This document shows, piece after piece, positions 9,572 to 19,700 of a stretch of DNA of 64,000 nt. The stretch is taken from assembly GCF_001425445.1 (NCBI RefSeq), contig NZ_LMQU01000010.1, forward strand, positions 255,501 through 319,500. Reading direction: 5' to 3'. The notes beneath the pieces were generated by a model. That model saw nothing but the letters and a program-made list of their open reading frames with translations. It was not told where the DNA came from and made no database searches. Every line of letters starts with the position of its first letter. Position 1 is the first letter of the stretch. Made by a program: the position numbers and the translations under genes. This DNA comes from Devosia sp. Leaf420 (GTDB taxonomy: Bacteria; Pseudomonadota; Alphaproteobacteria; Rhizobiales; Devosiaceae).

Positions 9572-10689
9572 TCGCGCGCTCCCTCAAGCATATCGTCAAC
9601 CGCGTCAAAAGCATCAGAACGCTGGTCGATCTCGTTGAAATAGGCGTTGAAGCGGTCGAGGCGCTCTAGCTTCTTCAATCCGCAACGCCGAAGGATTTCC
9701 TTCTTTCCAATTTTCGCAGCATACCATTCGACTACCCTCATGTCCGTGATGGCGCCCAAGGTCCATTTCGGTTCGAACAGCTGGTAGGGTTTGCGCCTGT
9801 GCTTCACATTCGCCCTTCTTTTCGGGGCGCTGACGCGGTCTACAAGCTTCATTCGGAGCCGATATTGTGCACGGCGAAGGTGAGGAACAACGGGATAATT
9901 GATGCGAGTGCCATCGGGCGCAGCAAAGATATAGGGCGAGCCCTCCGGCCGGTCAGTTCGGTTCCACCATGATCTAAGCAGTTCAGTTGTCTTGGCTGAA
10001 AGACTGACAGTGCGAAATTTCGTCGGCCGCGGCTGCATTACTTCCTCACCGCTTTCCACTCGGAACCGCACCTTCATTTCTGAGAAGTCGGTGAAATCTG
10101 AAATGCAGAGCGCCGCCAGTTCGGCTTCGCTTAAGCACCCATCCATAGCAAGGTGCAATGCAAGCTTCAGACGATCGTCGGCAATGCCGATGATTTTGTC
10201 GACATCCTCATGGGTCGCGATGCGCGTGACGCCGCGACCGTGGGCTCGGGTCAATTCCGCCAGTGCCACCTCAGCATTGTTGCCTTGCACGATGCCCAGA
10301 TCCCAAGCGGCCTCGAAGAGGCGAATGATCGAATAGGCGGTGTCTCTGACAGTGGTTGGGGCCAAAGCCTGCCATTGCAAAGGCAGCGCTTCAAGCTGCT
10401 CTACTGAGATGTCGGCGATGGCTGCGTTATTGAGTGGCCCCCACAGTCTGCGCTGATAGCGAGACTTGTCCTGCCTTGACGTGCGTGTGCCATAGCCCCG
10501 CGTCAACTGGTCCTGGCAGTACCATTCGCAGAAGGCAGCCAACTTCACCTGCCGTGCAAGGGCAATGGATCGCTTTCCGAAGTTCTCGAGAAGAAAGACT
10601 TGCGCTGAATGCTCAGTCTTAAAGATGGGGGGCGTCCTATGTCGGCCGCGCTTGTCGTAGAAGTCGAGTTTCGTAGGTCCACCAAACAT
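9568..10689 (-). CDS. degenerate tyrosine recombinase-like partner
   Basis: 373 residues from the ATG at 10689, chosen because GGAGAG lies 5 bases upstream; an ATG at 10701 has no such site. Residues about 40-150 look like a core-binding domain. The next segment (MDGCLSEAELAALCISDF ... KFRTVSLSAKTTELL) follows the start of a recombinase catalytic domain, but the position normally held by the first catalytic Arg is not Arg. No HxxR, GH or Tyr box follows. It is therefore unlikely to cut DNA and may be a structural or directionality partner of the active recombinase, whose start codon it overlaps. Confidence 0.65.
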   Translation of the reverse strand: MFGGPTKLDFYDKRGRHRTPPIFKTEHSAQVFLLENFGKRSIALARQVKLAAFCEWYCQDQLTRGYGTRTSRQDKSRYQRRLWGPLNNAAIADISVEQLEALPLQWQALAPTTVRDTAYSIIRLFEAAWDLGIVQGNNAEVALAELTRAHGRGVTRIATHEDVDKIIGIADDRLKLALHLAMDGCLSEAELAALCISDFTDFSEMKVRFRVESGEEVMQPRPTKFRTVSLSAKTTELLRSWWNRTDRPEGSPYIFAAPDGTRINYPVVPHLRRAQYRLRMKLVDRVSAPKRRANVKHRRKPYQLFEPKWTLGAITDMRVVEWYAAKIGKKEILRRCGLKKLERLDRFNAYFNEIDQRSDAFDAVDDMLEGARE

Positions 10690-10707
10690 GATGCTCTCCA
10701 TGTTCAG

Positions 10708-10728
10708 TGAGATATAACTTGTATCTCA
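10708..10728. promoter_or_regulatory. dyad between recombinase operon and HTH gene
   Basis: TGAGATA (10708-10714) and TATCTCA (10722-10728) form a perfect 7-bp inverted repeat with a 7-nt spacer, 19 bases upstream of the recombinase-like gene's ATG. It is a candidate operator for the divergent HTH protein. Confidence 0.4.
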
Positions 10729-10861
10729 TCGGGGCAAGGATCGAGCGTCGGCAAGGTTGTCGGAGGGTTAACGGCCGCTGAGACCGAGTAGGAAGACAGT
10801 GGGTTGCCGATTATTTGCTAGCTCGCCTTGATGCTCGCCGACGGGTTGGCTACCAACGATC

Positions 10862-11698
10862 ATGGCCAGGACCGAAGCCGAGAAGAACTGGATTGATGTT
10901 GCTCGCAAGGGCCTGGAGCGCCTTGCAGCTAGTGTAGAGCACGGCCGGACCATGTCGGATCGTGCCGTGGTCGCGAAAGACCTCGGCGTTTCGCGCCAAA
11001 CCTTGCGCAACTACATCGACTGCTATCGCTTTGTGAGCGAGGTTGAGACCTTTCAACCCGAGGCAGCTGATGCCCTTCGGACCTATTCAGCGACAGTGGT
11101 CGCCATCTACTCTCGTTGGGCCAAGTACGATAGACCCGGCGCGATGGAGCACGCCATCGCCGGTCAGGGGTTGCCAGCCGCCGCTATCATTGCGGCTGAG
11201 AAATCCGCTAGACGAGCCATCCGACCGACAAACGTCACGATGTTGGACGGTTCGATGGATGGTGCCCGAGGCTCGGCAGGACCATCGGTTGCATCTGCGC
11301 TGAAGCAAGCCAAGCACGCGTCACTTAATTTGGAGTCTTTTTCGGTCAAGGCCAATTCCGCACCGCTGTCTCTCGCGATGGGAGTAACGCAGGTGCTGGC
11401 TTCGGAGGAAGGCACGACCTTGGCCGTGCTCGAGTTGGACCGCGGCTCCGTGGGAGACGGGCACCGGCGCAACGCCAGAACGGTTCTTGCCAAGGCTTCG
11501 CTTGCTGCGGCTGTTCACCCGCTGGTTATCATCCTGCTGCCCGACGCCGTGGCATTGTCGGAGTTTCGCGCCATGCTCCCACCCGCAGCGGACTTTCAAA
11601 GAGTCTCGCCCTTGCCGGCGTTCGTTTTCGCCGAGGGATTAGGTTGGATCATTGCCATGACAGCGGAGCGTTTCTCGCAGGACTGGGCATCGGCCTAG
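10862..11698 (+). CDS. HTH-containing protein beside the recombinase pair
   Basis: 278 residues. Residues about 32-62 (MSDRAVVAKDLGVSRQTLRNYIDCYRFV) read as a helix-turn-helix. The C-terminal half (about 150-270) is an alpha/beta domain ending in hydrophobic strands, with no motif I recognise. It diverges from the recombinase pair across about 170 bp that contain an inverted repeat, so it may regulate or assist them. No clear ribosome binding site precedes the ATG. Its function is otherwise unknown. Confidence 0.65.
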   Translation: MARTEAEKNWIDVARKGLERLAASVEHGRTMSDRAVVAKDLGVSRQTLRNYIDCYRFVSEVETFQPEAADALRTYSATVVAIYSRWAKYDRPGAMEHAIAGQGLPAAAIIAAEKSARRAIRPTNVTMLDGSMDGARGSAGPSVASALKQAKHASLNLESFSVKANSAPLSLAMGVTQVLASEEGTTLAVLELDRGSVGDGHRRNARTVLAKASLAAAVHPLVIILLPDAVALSEFRAMLPPAADFQRVSPLPAFVFAEGLGWIIAMTAERFSQDWASA

Positions 11699-12215
11699 CA
11701 GTGCGGCTGGGACTGGCTTCAGCCTCCAATTCCCCGCGTCGGTATTGCCAAGTAACGGTCTGAACAGCGTCGCAGGCCCTTCGATCTGCTGCGCCCGGCC
11801 TTGCCTGGACCGGCTCGAAGGGCACTTTTGATCAGCGCCTCGATGCTCCTATTTGCGTAACAAAACCCAGATTCCGCCGGAGTCGCCAGCATTTCCGGGG
11901 GGTTTTTACATTACGATTTGGTAAAATATGTTATCACGTCGACGCCTTATTCTGCATCTAACCACCTGATATGAAAGAAGAAATTGCCAGTGCCGAACAG
12001 GCCCTATTGTTACGCGCCATACCCCGGGAAACCCCAGGAAACCCCGGCCCACCCCTACTGACCATTATTTTCGGAGCAAAGATTTTCCGAGCGCAGGACG
12101 TCAGGAATCGACGTTCGGCAGTGCGGACATGGAGTCGCACGACTTGAGCTTGGTTCGGGCCCGGACATTGCTTATCTAGCCCGCATGCTCGGTGACGGGG
12201 CGAAGGGGGTAGGGA
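11699..12215. other. 517-bp intergenic region
   Basis: No supportable gene. It contains an AT-rich patch near 11900-11945, plausible as promoter DNA for the gene at 12216, and a short tandem GGAAACCCC-type repeat near 12024-12045. Confidence 0.4.
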
Positions 12216-13523
12216 ATGCCGGTGGACATCGAGGAATGGATGAAGGAAGGGCGCAAATCGCGCTTCCCGAACACCGGCATGCTGGCGCATTTCTCGCCAG
12301 CGTCGCAGATGATCACCCTCGATGCCTATACCGGCGATGACCTGCCCAAGGCCATGGCGGCGAACGACCACGATCGTGCTCGAGAGATCATGGCGACCAT
12401 GAGCCATGAACTGACCCACTGGGCCGACACCATCGGCACCTTGTGGGGACGGGAACATCTCGAACGCGTCTACGGTCTGTACGACTTGATGCCCAGAGCG
12501 ACGGAACCTGACTTCCCACGCTTCGTCGAACTGCACGACGAGAACCGTCGACTGTCTTTCCCGCAATACTATCATACAGTCCGCGAGGCGGTGCAGTCCC
12601 ATGACACGAAACGGCCGTGGCGCATCCATTTCAGCGCGGGCCGCGAAATCGATCCGATGGGTCGGATGGACGAGACCCGACCCATCCTATTCGTGAATTT
12701 CTCTGATCACGACACTGGCGATCTGCTGATCAGGCAGCCGATGACCGTGGGCGCCCTGCTGGAGACGACCGCTGTGGCGTCCGAGAGCCATGCGAGTGTC
12801 CATTACATCCTGGGCAAGGTCCCCGAAGCCGAGCGAATGGTGGCCTTCCACCATGCCGGCCAAGACCTCTCGTCGAGGCTCTATGCGCCAAGCCTGACGC
12901 TCTACACCGCTCCGGTGCACATGTTCGCAAGAATGTCACGCCTGACCGACCCGATGATCGCCTACGATCATGCCTCCTGCCTTGCCCATCTTTGCCTCAA
13001 CCTGAACGACCAGCACTTCCCTGGTTTGCTGCTCCCCACTGGCATGGCGGATTGGGAAGTGCTGTTCCCGAACTTCAAGTGTCGTCGCGACCGCGCTTTC
13101 GCGTTTGCCGTGGTCTGCTTCAATCTTGAACCATGGCAAAGCGGCTTCAAGCTCGAGGCGTGGCTCGACGACGCGCTTGCCAAGTCGGGATTGCCGAAGG
13201 CGGAAGTGATCATGGCCGATGCCATCGCTGCCATGACCCAACAAGCCGCTGATCACCAAGCCGCAGCATTGAACGATGCACACGGCTACATGCTCGAGCT
13301 TGGCCTAGCTGTTGCCAAGTCGCGAGTGAACGGACCAGCGTTCAGCATCGGCCACTCCATGAAAGCTTTGGGCCTGTTGCCGCCGATGCTCGACAAGGAG
13401 GGTCACCTCATCCGGTTCCCGGGCAAGAAGTTCGACGAGGCCCGTTTCGCACCGATCGACGTTATCGACCTCGACTGGGCGCTCGAAGGCTACATCCGCA
13501 ATCTGTTGACGGGGTGCCGTTGA
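12216..13523 (+). CDS. HExxH metallopeptidase-like protein
   Basis: 435 residues starting at an ATG directly preceded by a G-rich site (GGGGGTAGGGA). Residues 63-67 are HELTH in the context MSHELTHWADT, a zinc-peptidase signature with two His ligands and a catalytic Glu. A third ligand is not certain; Glu or His residues near 190-200 (TTAVASESHASVHYI) are candidates. There is no signal peptide, so it should be cytoplasmic. The rest does not match a peptidase family I know. It is followed by a plus-strand gene with a nuclease-like domain, probably in the same transcript. It could be a toxin, a processing protease of a conflict system, or a non-proteolytic relative. Confidence 0.7.
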   Translation: MPVDIEEWMKEGRKSRFPNTGMLAHFSPASQMITLDAYTGDDLPKAMAANDHDRAREIMATMSHELTHWADTIGTLWGREHLERVYGLYDLMPRATEPDFPRFVELHDENRRLSFPQYYHTVREAVQSHDTKRPWRIHFSAGREIDPMGRMDETRPILFVNFSDHDTGDLLIRQPMTVGALLETTAVASESHASVHYILGKVPEAERMVAFHHAGQDLSSRLYAPSLTLYTAPVHMFARMSRLTDPMIAYDHASCLAHLCLNLNDQHFPGLLLPTGMADWEVLFPNFKCRRDRAFAFAVVCFNLEPWQSGFKLEAWLDDALAKSGLPKAEVIMADAIAAMTQQAADHQAAALNDAHGYMLELGLAVAKSRVNGPAFSIGHSMKALGLLPPMLDKEGHLIRFPGKKFDEARFAPIDVIDLDWALEGYIRNLLTGCR

Positions 13524-13607
13524 GGCATCTTCCGCTGCGCGTTGCCAAGATGGTCGGAATCGCCCAGCCTTCCCAATGTCGCGCCAGAAGATTGAGGGAA
13601 CAGTCTA

Positions 13608-15134
13608 TTGAATCTCACTTCCGAACAATTGGGCGAGGAAGGCGAAGGCGTGTTCGCTTCGCTCTGCAACAAGGCTGGACTGACGGCGAACAAGAGCAGC
13701 AAGGATGCCTTCGGCTGGGACTATGTCGTCGAACGCATGAACGACGAAGATCCAGCGGTGCCACTCGACCGGAGGTCGAAGTCCACCGCCCGGGTGCAAG
13801 TCAAATGCAGCGCCGCGCGGGGTTCGGCCGTGCTGTCGCTATCGGCAGCCGAACGCCTGGCAAAGGACCCGAACCCTTCCTTCATCGTGTTCTTCCGCAT
13901 GAAGGACGATGGCACCCCCGTTCGCGGCCATCTCATCCACATCATAGGCGACAATCTCGCCCGCGTTCTCAAACGGCTGCGCACGGCGCACGCTTTGAAG
14001 AAGCGCGACTTGAACAAGCAGTCGATCAGCTTCGACCCAGCTCGGGACGGCAAGGTCTTCGAGCTGTCGCCGCAAGGATTGAAATCCGCATTCGATACCG
14101 CGTGGGGGCAAGACCCATCTGCCTATGCCCAGCACAAGCTGATGGAGCAGGCAAACCTGGGCTACGAAGAAGGCGGCTTTGCTGCTGAAGCCTTCGTTCG
14201 CTTCGAGAACGAGGACCATCTCTCCCGAGTGCTGATGGGAATCGAACCCTTGAGGCCAGAGAGATACCGGACCTATGATGTGCGCTTCGGCATCGCATTG
14301 CCGCATCCAACCAACGACATATTCGACAATGCAGACATCTACCTATCCCCGCGAAGGATCGACACCTGTCGCCTGACCGTGCGGGGCAAAGGCATGATCA
14401 CGCCGGCCGTCTTCGATACGGAAGTGTCGTTTCCATGGATCGAAGCCGGGCTCGGCAACCCCACCATGCTGATAAAGCACGCCGACTTCCACTTGCGCAT
14501 GACCAACGAAGCCGAGATCAACTTCGAGACGACCGACATCTTCCGCAATGAGCGATCTCTCGACGAATGGATCGGCTTGATCACGCTGCTGACCGCGCTG
14601 CGAGAACCTGCCCGTATCGTGCTTGAATTCGGCCGGATGGGCGTTTTCGATTTCCCGATGACTGGATCGTTTCCGTTCACCGGACCATATGACGCCGAGC
14701 TGCCGAAGATTTTGGAGTTCCTTCGAGGATGGCGGGCAATGGCCCAGATGGCGGGAATAGACCGATCAAAGCCGTTCAAGTTCGACGAAATCTGGGATGG
14801 ACATTTTGCCGCCTTGGCGGTCGAGATGAACAAGCCAGTTTCTTCTGCCAAGCTCGAATGGGCGCCCGGTTCCTTCGATCCGCATGAAGCGCCAGTCGAG
14901 TGCCTCACCTATCTACACTTCAGCTTCCTCGGCCACGACCTGTTCCTGTCAGCCAGGGCTTCTATCGACGAAGACGAGGGTCAGCTCGTCTCCTCACGTT
15001 TCTCCATCCTCGACCTGCGCCAGGCTGGCACCGATATCGAGGCCTATGCCGAGGAGATAGGACGTGAGCACGACATCGACCTGCGGATAGATATCGGAAA
15101 TCTGATGCGCCAACAGCCGATGCTGCCGCCATGA
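13608..15134 (+). CDS. DUF4365-like / PD-(D/E)XK-like N-terminal domain protein
   Basis: 508 residues from a TTG at 13608 with GAGGG about 9 bases upstream. The N-terminus (about 8-70) has GEEGEGVFASLCNKAG, then DAFGWDYVVE, then VQVKCS. This is the Glu ... Asp ... QxK pattern of DUF4365 and related PD-(D/E)XK nuclease-fold domains. The remaining 400 residues are unfamiliar and mostly soluble, with no helicase or ATPase motif. It lies 84 bp after the metallopeptidase-like gene on the same strand, so the two probably work together. Nuclease activity is inferred from the motif. Confidence 0.65.
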   Translation: MNLTSEQLGEEGEGVFASLCNKAGLTANKSSKDAFGWDYVVERMNDEDPAVPLDRRSKSTARVQVKCSAARGSAVLSLSAAERLAKDPNPSFIVFFRMKDDGTPVRGHLIHIIGDNLARVLKRLRTAHALKKRDLNKQSISFDPARDGKVFELSPQGLKSAFDTAWGQDPSAYAQHKLMEQANLGYEEGGFAAEAFVRFENEDHLSRVLMGIEPLRPERYRTYDVRFGIALPHPTNDIFDNADIYLSPRRIDTCRLTVRGKGMITPAVFDTEVSFPWIEAGLGNPTMLIKHADFHLRMTNEAEINFETTDIFRNERSLDEWIGLITLLTALREPARIVLEFGRMGVFDFPMTGSFPFTGPYDAELPKILEFLRGWRAMAQMAGIDRSKPFKFDEIWDGHFAALAVEMNKPVSSAKLEWAPGSFDPHEAPVECLTYLHFSFLGHDLFLSARASIDEDEGQLVSSRFSILDLRQAGTDIEAYAEEIGREHDIDLRIDIGNLMRQQPMLPP

Positions 15135-15183
15135 ACGACGATGGCCGATATGGCGACAGCACGGGTAATGTCGTTTTGCTCGA

Positions 15184-15957
15184 TTAGAACGCTGGCTTCG
15201 GAGCGGCAGCATCGGCCGCGTCAACCGCTGCTTCGAGTGCATTTTGCAGGCCGGCTTGATCGGCGGTTTCGGCAGCAAGCTTGATCCGCAGATCGGCCGA
15301 GGAGATCCGGAACATGCCCACGCGCTCTGGGTCGCTCGGCCTAGGAGCCACGGCCGCGTAGATCAAGACGTCGAAGTCGAGCGCGCTCTGCTCGATCATG
15401 GTGAACGCCGCATCTGTGGAAAGGCACTGGGGTGCCTCCTGCTTATGGCAAACCACTTGCTGGCCGTCCTTGAACGTCCAGACCAGTACAGTGGCATTAA
15501 AACCTTGCTCGACGAATGAAGGCTCGCCGTACTTGCCCCGGAGGGACTGTACGAAATCGGCAACCTTCGGTGCGCCAGCGCTGCCGTATTCGCCTTGCCG
15601 ACGGATCATCAGCAGTTGATTGCCGCTCGAAAGACCGGAGAAGAACAACTCGAACGCTTCGTCATTTGCCTCGCCACTCAGGCCGGAGACGAAGGGGACA
15701 CTCGTGACGGACACGCCTCCATCGCGAAGCATGGTCTGGGACTGGCTCGCATAGGGTTTTTCACCCAGGATCTCGGTGAGAACAGGTATCGCCTCTTCAG
15801 GCGTCATGCCTGGCACAAGGCCGATAACGTCGATCTGCCGACCCGGGATGGCGGATTGCGACGCCTCCATAAGCCTGTCTGGTACGATGTCGTCTGCTCG
15901 TAGTCCGGGCGCAACCATGGCCAGTGCCATGGCGGTGATAATGCCGATCGCTTTCAT
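15184..15957 (-). CDS. exported hypothetical protein
   Basis: 257 residues from the ATG at 15957 (GAGGG upstream). The N-terminus is a Sec signal peptide (MKAIGIITAMALAMVAPGLRADD) with likely cleavage after ALRA-type residues. The mature protein has two Cys about 10 residues apart (VVCHKQEAPQCLS) that could form a disulfide, and an Ala-rich C-terminus. I recognise no domain. It is transcribed away from the XRE gene and converges on the DUF4365-like gene. Confidence 0.65.
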   Translation of the reverse strand: MKAIGIITAMALAMVAPGLRADDIVPDRLMEASQSAIPGRQIDVIGLVPGMTPEEAIPVLTEILGEKPYASQSQTMLRDGGVSVTSVPFVSGLSGEANDEAFELFFSGLSSGNQLLMIRRQGEYGSAGAPKVADFVQSLRGKYGEPSFVEQGFNATVLVWTFKDGQQVVCHKQEAPQCLSTDAAFTMIEQSALDFDVLIYAAVAPRPSDPERVGMFRISSADLRIKLAAETADQAGLQNALEAAVDAADAAAPKPAF

Positions 15958-16035
15958 TTTTTCCCTCTTCGTGGAGGTGCCGTCCTCCATCGCTAGGCCT
16001 GCGTAACACCTGCGGCGCACAGCCCTCCACTGCAG

Positions 16036-16070
16036 TTACATACTATAGTTGATAAACTTATAGTATGTAA
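16036..16070. promoter_or_regulatory. 12-bp inverted repeat, likely XRE operator/promoter
   Basis: TTACATACTATA (16036-16047) and TATAGTATGTAA (16059-16070) are perfect inverse copies with an 11-nt spacer. They lie between the divergent secreted-protein and XRE genes. The right arm includes TATAGT, a good -10 box for the XRE gene, so the regulator probably controls itself here. Confidence 0.65.
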
Positions 16071-16088
16071 TCGCGGCAGTTTGGGCGC

Positions 16089-16307
16089 ATGGACATGCGC
16101 TCTCTCGTCGGTCGGAACTTCGCTCGTCTTCGTCGGGAAAAGGGTCTGACGCAGGAGGAGATCGAACGTCGCTCGGGCTATAGCCAGCAGTACCTAAGCG
16201 GCCTCGAGCAGGGAAAACGCAACCCGACCGTCATCACTTTGTACGAGTTGGCTCAGGCGCTAGGCGTCGATCACGTCGAGCTTGTGATGACCGATCAGGA
16301 AAAATGA
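16089..16307 (+). CDS. small XRE-family transcriptional regulator
   Basis: 72-residue protein that is almost entirely one Cro/C1-type helix-turn-helix (RREKGLTQEEIERRSGYSQQYLSGLEQGKRNPT). It has no ligand or effector domain. The ATG lies only 19 bases after the large inverted repeat with no clear ribosome binding site, so the mRNA may be nearly leaderless. It is probably an autoregulated repressor acting on its own promoter and perhaps on the divergent secreted-protein gene. Confidence 0.85.
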   Translation: MDMRSLVGRNFARLRREKGLTQEEIERRSGYSQQYLSGLEQGKRNPTVITLYELAQALGVDHVELVMTDQEK

Positions 16308-16466
16308 CGCGCAAGGCGCGGCAGCCTTCGCCGCCGTGGCATTGCCGCGGGTTCGTCTAAAAACAGTCCCTTGGCCCTGACGGCCAGTGCTCAGACAAAG
16401 CCGCAGAGTTCGAGATTGATCGGCAGGCCAGGAGACTTATCAAAGGTTCAAGCCGGCTCCCCGACA

Positions 16467-16754
16467 TCACACGCGCGACCGTCTCCACCCGGCGGCCTTC
16501 GCCTCTTCTTCAGAACAGAACCATCGCTCGCCATGTGATGGACTGATACGGGTCTCATCGTAATATTTCTGGCCAGGCAGGTGGTAGATGCGCTCGCCTC
16601 TCGTGCTGACATTGCCCTTGATATTGCACTCGCCGCCGTCCTGGGCCGAGCTTGGGCCAATCGCCGTGAACCAAACGGTCAGCCAAAGGGCCGCGAGCGA
16701 CCAAAACCTTCGGCTGATGGGCTTATTGCTCTTCATCGGAAACTCATTCGACAT
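16467..16754 (-). CDS. exported sunset-domain protein
   Basis: 95 residues with a signal-anchor or signal peptide (about 15-38), then a compact domain [49 protein letters not shown]. This is the sunset domain common in exported rhizobial proteins and thermonuclease-associated proteins. Two Cys (about positions 43 and 80) may pair. Its start overlaps the end of the helicase gene by 11 bp (an alternative ATG lies at 16736), so it may be co-transcribed with it. Its role is unknown. Confidence 0.75.
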   Translation of the reverse strand: [95 protein letters not shown]

Positions 16755-19700
16755 GTTCGACTGAGGGAACGGCGAGTATGTGATCCTCGAGCTTCAAGCG
16801 CCCGGAAGACTTGAGCGTCTCAATGCGCTTGCCGATGGCGTCCCTCAGCTGAGCGCTCGTCGCCTTGTAGCCCAACTGCCTGGATAGCGCCTGAACGACC
16901 TCGTCCTCGGTTGCACCGAAGTTCTCCTCTACAAGGGTCAGAATGCCCCGGTCGATCTCCGATGGAGGCAGATAATCCCAGCGGCGAAGGCCGGCCGATT
17001 GCACGTTCGAGCGATCCCGCACCAACACCTCGCGTGTCTGTGTCGTGACGAAGTCGCCTTCGCGCACGATGGTGCCTCTTGCTGAGGCCATCTCGATCGC
17101 CCGTTCGACGTGAGCGTCTATCCGTCCACCCGCACGCATGAGACCCCAGGCGGTACGCAGGCGTGTCACCACTTCATCGCGATGAACGGGACCCTCGGCC
17201 TCTGCGACCTGGCGGACCAATTCGGCCAGTACCGCCAGCGGCGTCTCATGCAGCTCGGTATTCAGGCCACTTATGCTCGCCTCAACATAGGCTGGTATAG
17301 AAGGCTCCTCGGTGTGAGCCAAATCGATGATGTCCACGTCGTGGCGTTCGATGGTGACGATATCGACCGGTACCGCGCGACGCTGCGCTTCCAGCCGTTC
17401 CTCGCGGCTGTCCAGCTCCACCTTTGCACGCTCGATCGCTGCGATGACCTTTTCCAATTCGGCCCTGGGTCGCTGGAACCAGTCCGAGCTCCAGACCCGA
17501 TGGATGATCCAACCATGGTCCTCGAGGACAGCTTGACGCAATCGGTCGCGGTCACGTGCGGATCTGGCATCGTGATACGATGCTCCATCGCATTCGATGC
17601 CGAGGATGTACCGGCCGGGCCGTTCGGGGTCTGCGATGGCCAGATCGATGAAGAACCCGGCAATGCCAACCTGCGGATGAACTTGATAGCCTCGGGCCTG
17701 CAGTGCCGAAGCCACCTGCTCCTCGAAGACGCTGTCCATGTCGCGGCCGGATCTCTCCGATAGGCCGAGCTTCCCAGTGCGCGCATAGTGCAGGAACAGC
17801 TTGAAGGCGATAACGCCCTTGCCCTTCCCGCGCTCGAGGTCGATATCGTCATCGGTGATGGAGGCATAGACTTCGCAACGCCGTTTCGCGCGGCTGATGA
17901 GGACGTTCAGTCGACGTTCGCCACCGTCGGCGCTGAGGGGGCCGAACCGCATGGCCATATAGCCCTGCTTGTTCTTGGCGTAGCCAACCGAGATCAGGAT
18001 GACATCGCGCTCGTCGCCCTGCACGTTCTCCAGATTTTTGATGAAGAACGGCTCGCTTGGATGCGACTGAAAGAATTGCTCGGTATCTGGGTTGGCCCGA
18101 CGCAGCAGTTCGACCTGGTCCTGGATCTCGCGCCGCTGCTTGAGCGAGAAGGTGGCGACGCCCAAGGATTGTTCCGGCGAGACCTTGGCGTGGCGAATAA
18201 TCGCTTCGGCCACCGCCATCGCTTCCACCTTATTGACGCTCTCGTCGAAAACGCCGTTCTCGATGTAGTGGAACCGCAACCCCATGCCTGCTTCGGCCGT
18301 ATAAGGGCTCGGGACGATGAACAGCTTGTTCTCGTAGAATTCCCGATTGGAGACTGCGATGAGGGATTGATGCCGGCTTCGATAGTGCCAACGCAACATT
18401 CTTTGCGGCAGGCCCCGAGCTGAGAAGAGGCCAAGGATGCTTTCGATATCGGAGACCTGAGCCCCATCGTCGCCCTCGTCCTCGGCCTCGCCCGATGTCA
18501 TCTTCGAGAAGAAGCGAGTCGGTGGGAGCTGGCGCTCGTCGCCAACGACGACCACCTGCTTGGCGCGGGCGACAGCGCCGATCGCATCGATAGGCTGGAT
18601 CTGGCTGGCCTCGTCCATCACCACTAGATCAAAGACGAACTGCCCCGGCGGCAGGAACTGGGCAATCGAGAGCGGGCTCATCATGAATACAGGCTTCAAT
18701 GCCTGGATCGCGGGTGCAGCGCGCGACATCAGTTGGCGGATCGGCATGTGATTGCGTCGACGGGCGATCTCGGCCTTCAAGACGCCCACCGGTCCCAAGC
18801 CACCGGCGCTCGACGGTATCCCAGCATGATGCGCGTTAACCGCTTCAAAGCGTGATGCTTTCATGCGTTCGAGATCGAGGGCCGCGAACTCTTGGGCCAG
18901 CCTGCCATGCTGCTCGCCATCGAAACGGCCCAGCTCGGGATCATGAGATGTCTGCGAACGGAAAAGCGCTTCGTAGTAGGCCATGTCGAAATACTGGACG
19001 AGGTCGTTCGGCAACGTTCGACCGTCTTCCAGTCGTCCGACCAGCGCTTCGGCGCCCAATTCCTCAGCCCTATTGGCTCGAACCTTGTAGTTGAGCCACT
19101 GCGAAAGCTTTTCCTCCGAGCCTCGCCACGCGCTCAGGCGTTGTTCGATCGCTTCGAGCGGCGTGGATGAAACGCTCTCAGTGTCGAATAGGATCGCAGG
19201 ATCCGCCTCTAGCGAGAGCAGGATGGCGTCGATATCGGCGAGGAGCTGCATAACAGCCGCCTGTACAGTGGATGCGACGTTGCCGACGTTCTGCCGATCG
19301 GGCACCCGAGCAGCGAGAGCGCGAATGTCTTCGTTCTTCGAAACCCACAGCACCGCCGCATCGAGGCGGGCCCAGTCAGATTGCAGATCGGCCCATGCGG
19401 ATCCGAATGCCATGGTGCCCAGCTCACCTGCGGCGACCAGAGTAGCGCGCGCGGAGATCCCGGTCTGGAGCAACTTGAGCCGTTCGATGCGTTGCCCGGC
19501 TGTCGCATTTTGGTCGAGCGCTTCAGAGGCGTAGAGTCGGTTGACCACGGCCATATTCTCAAGCGTCGACACGGTCGCGCGTAGATCGATGGATTCGACG
19601 CCCGGTGGGTTGCCGAGCATTTCCCGGGCTGTGGTGCCTAGGCCGGACCACAGGCGGTTGTAGAGAATTCTTGCCCGATCAAGGAAGGTCCTAACCTGGG

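Noticed and set aside
11958-12629. 223-codon minus-strand frame
   Set aside because: It overlaps the 5' third of the metallopeptidase-like gene, which has a better ribosome binding site and a recognisable motif.
13514-14188. 224-codon plus-strand frame
   Set aside because: It is Arg/His/Pro-rich and overlaps the DUF4365-like gene in another frame.
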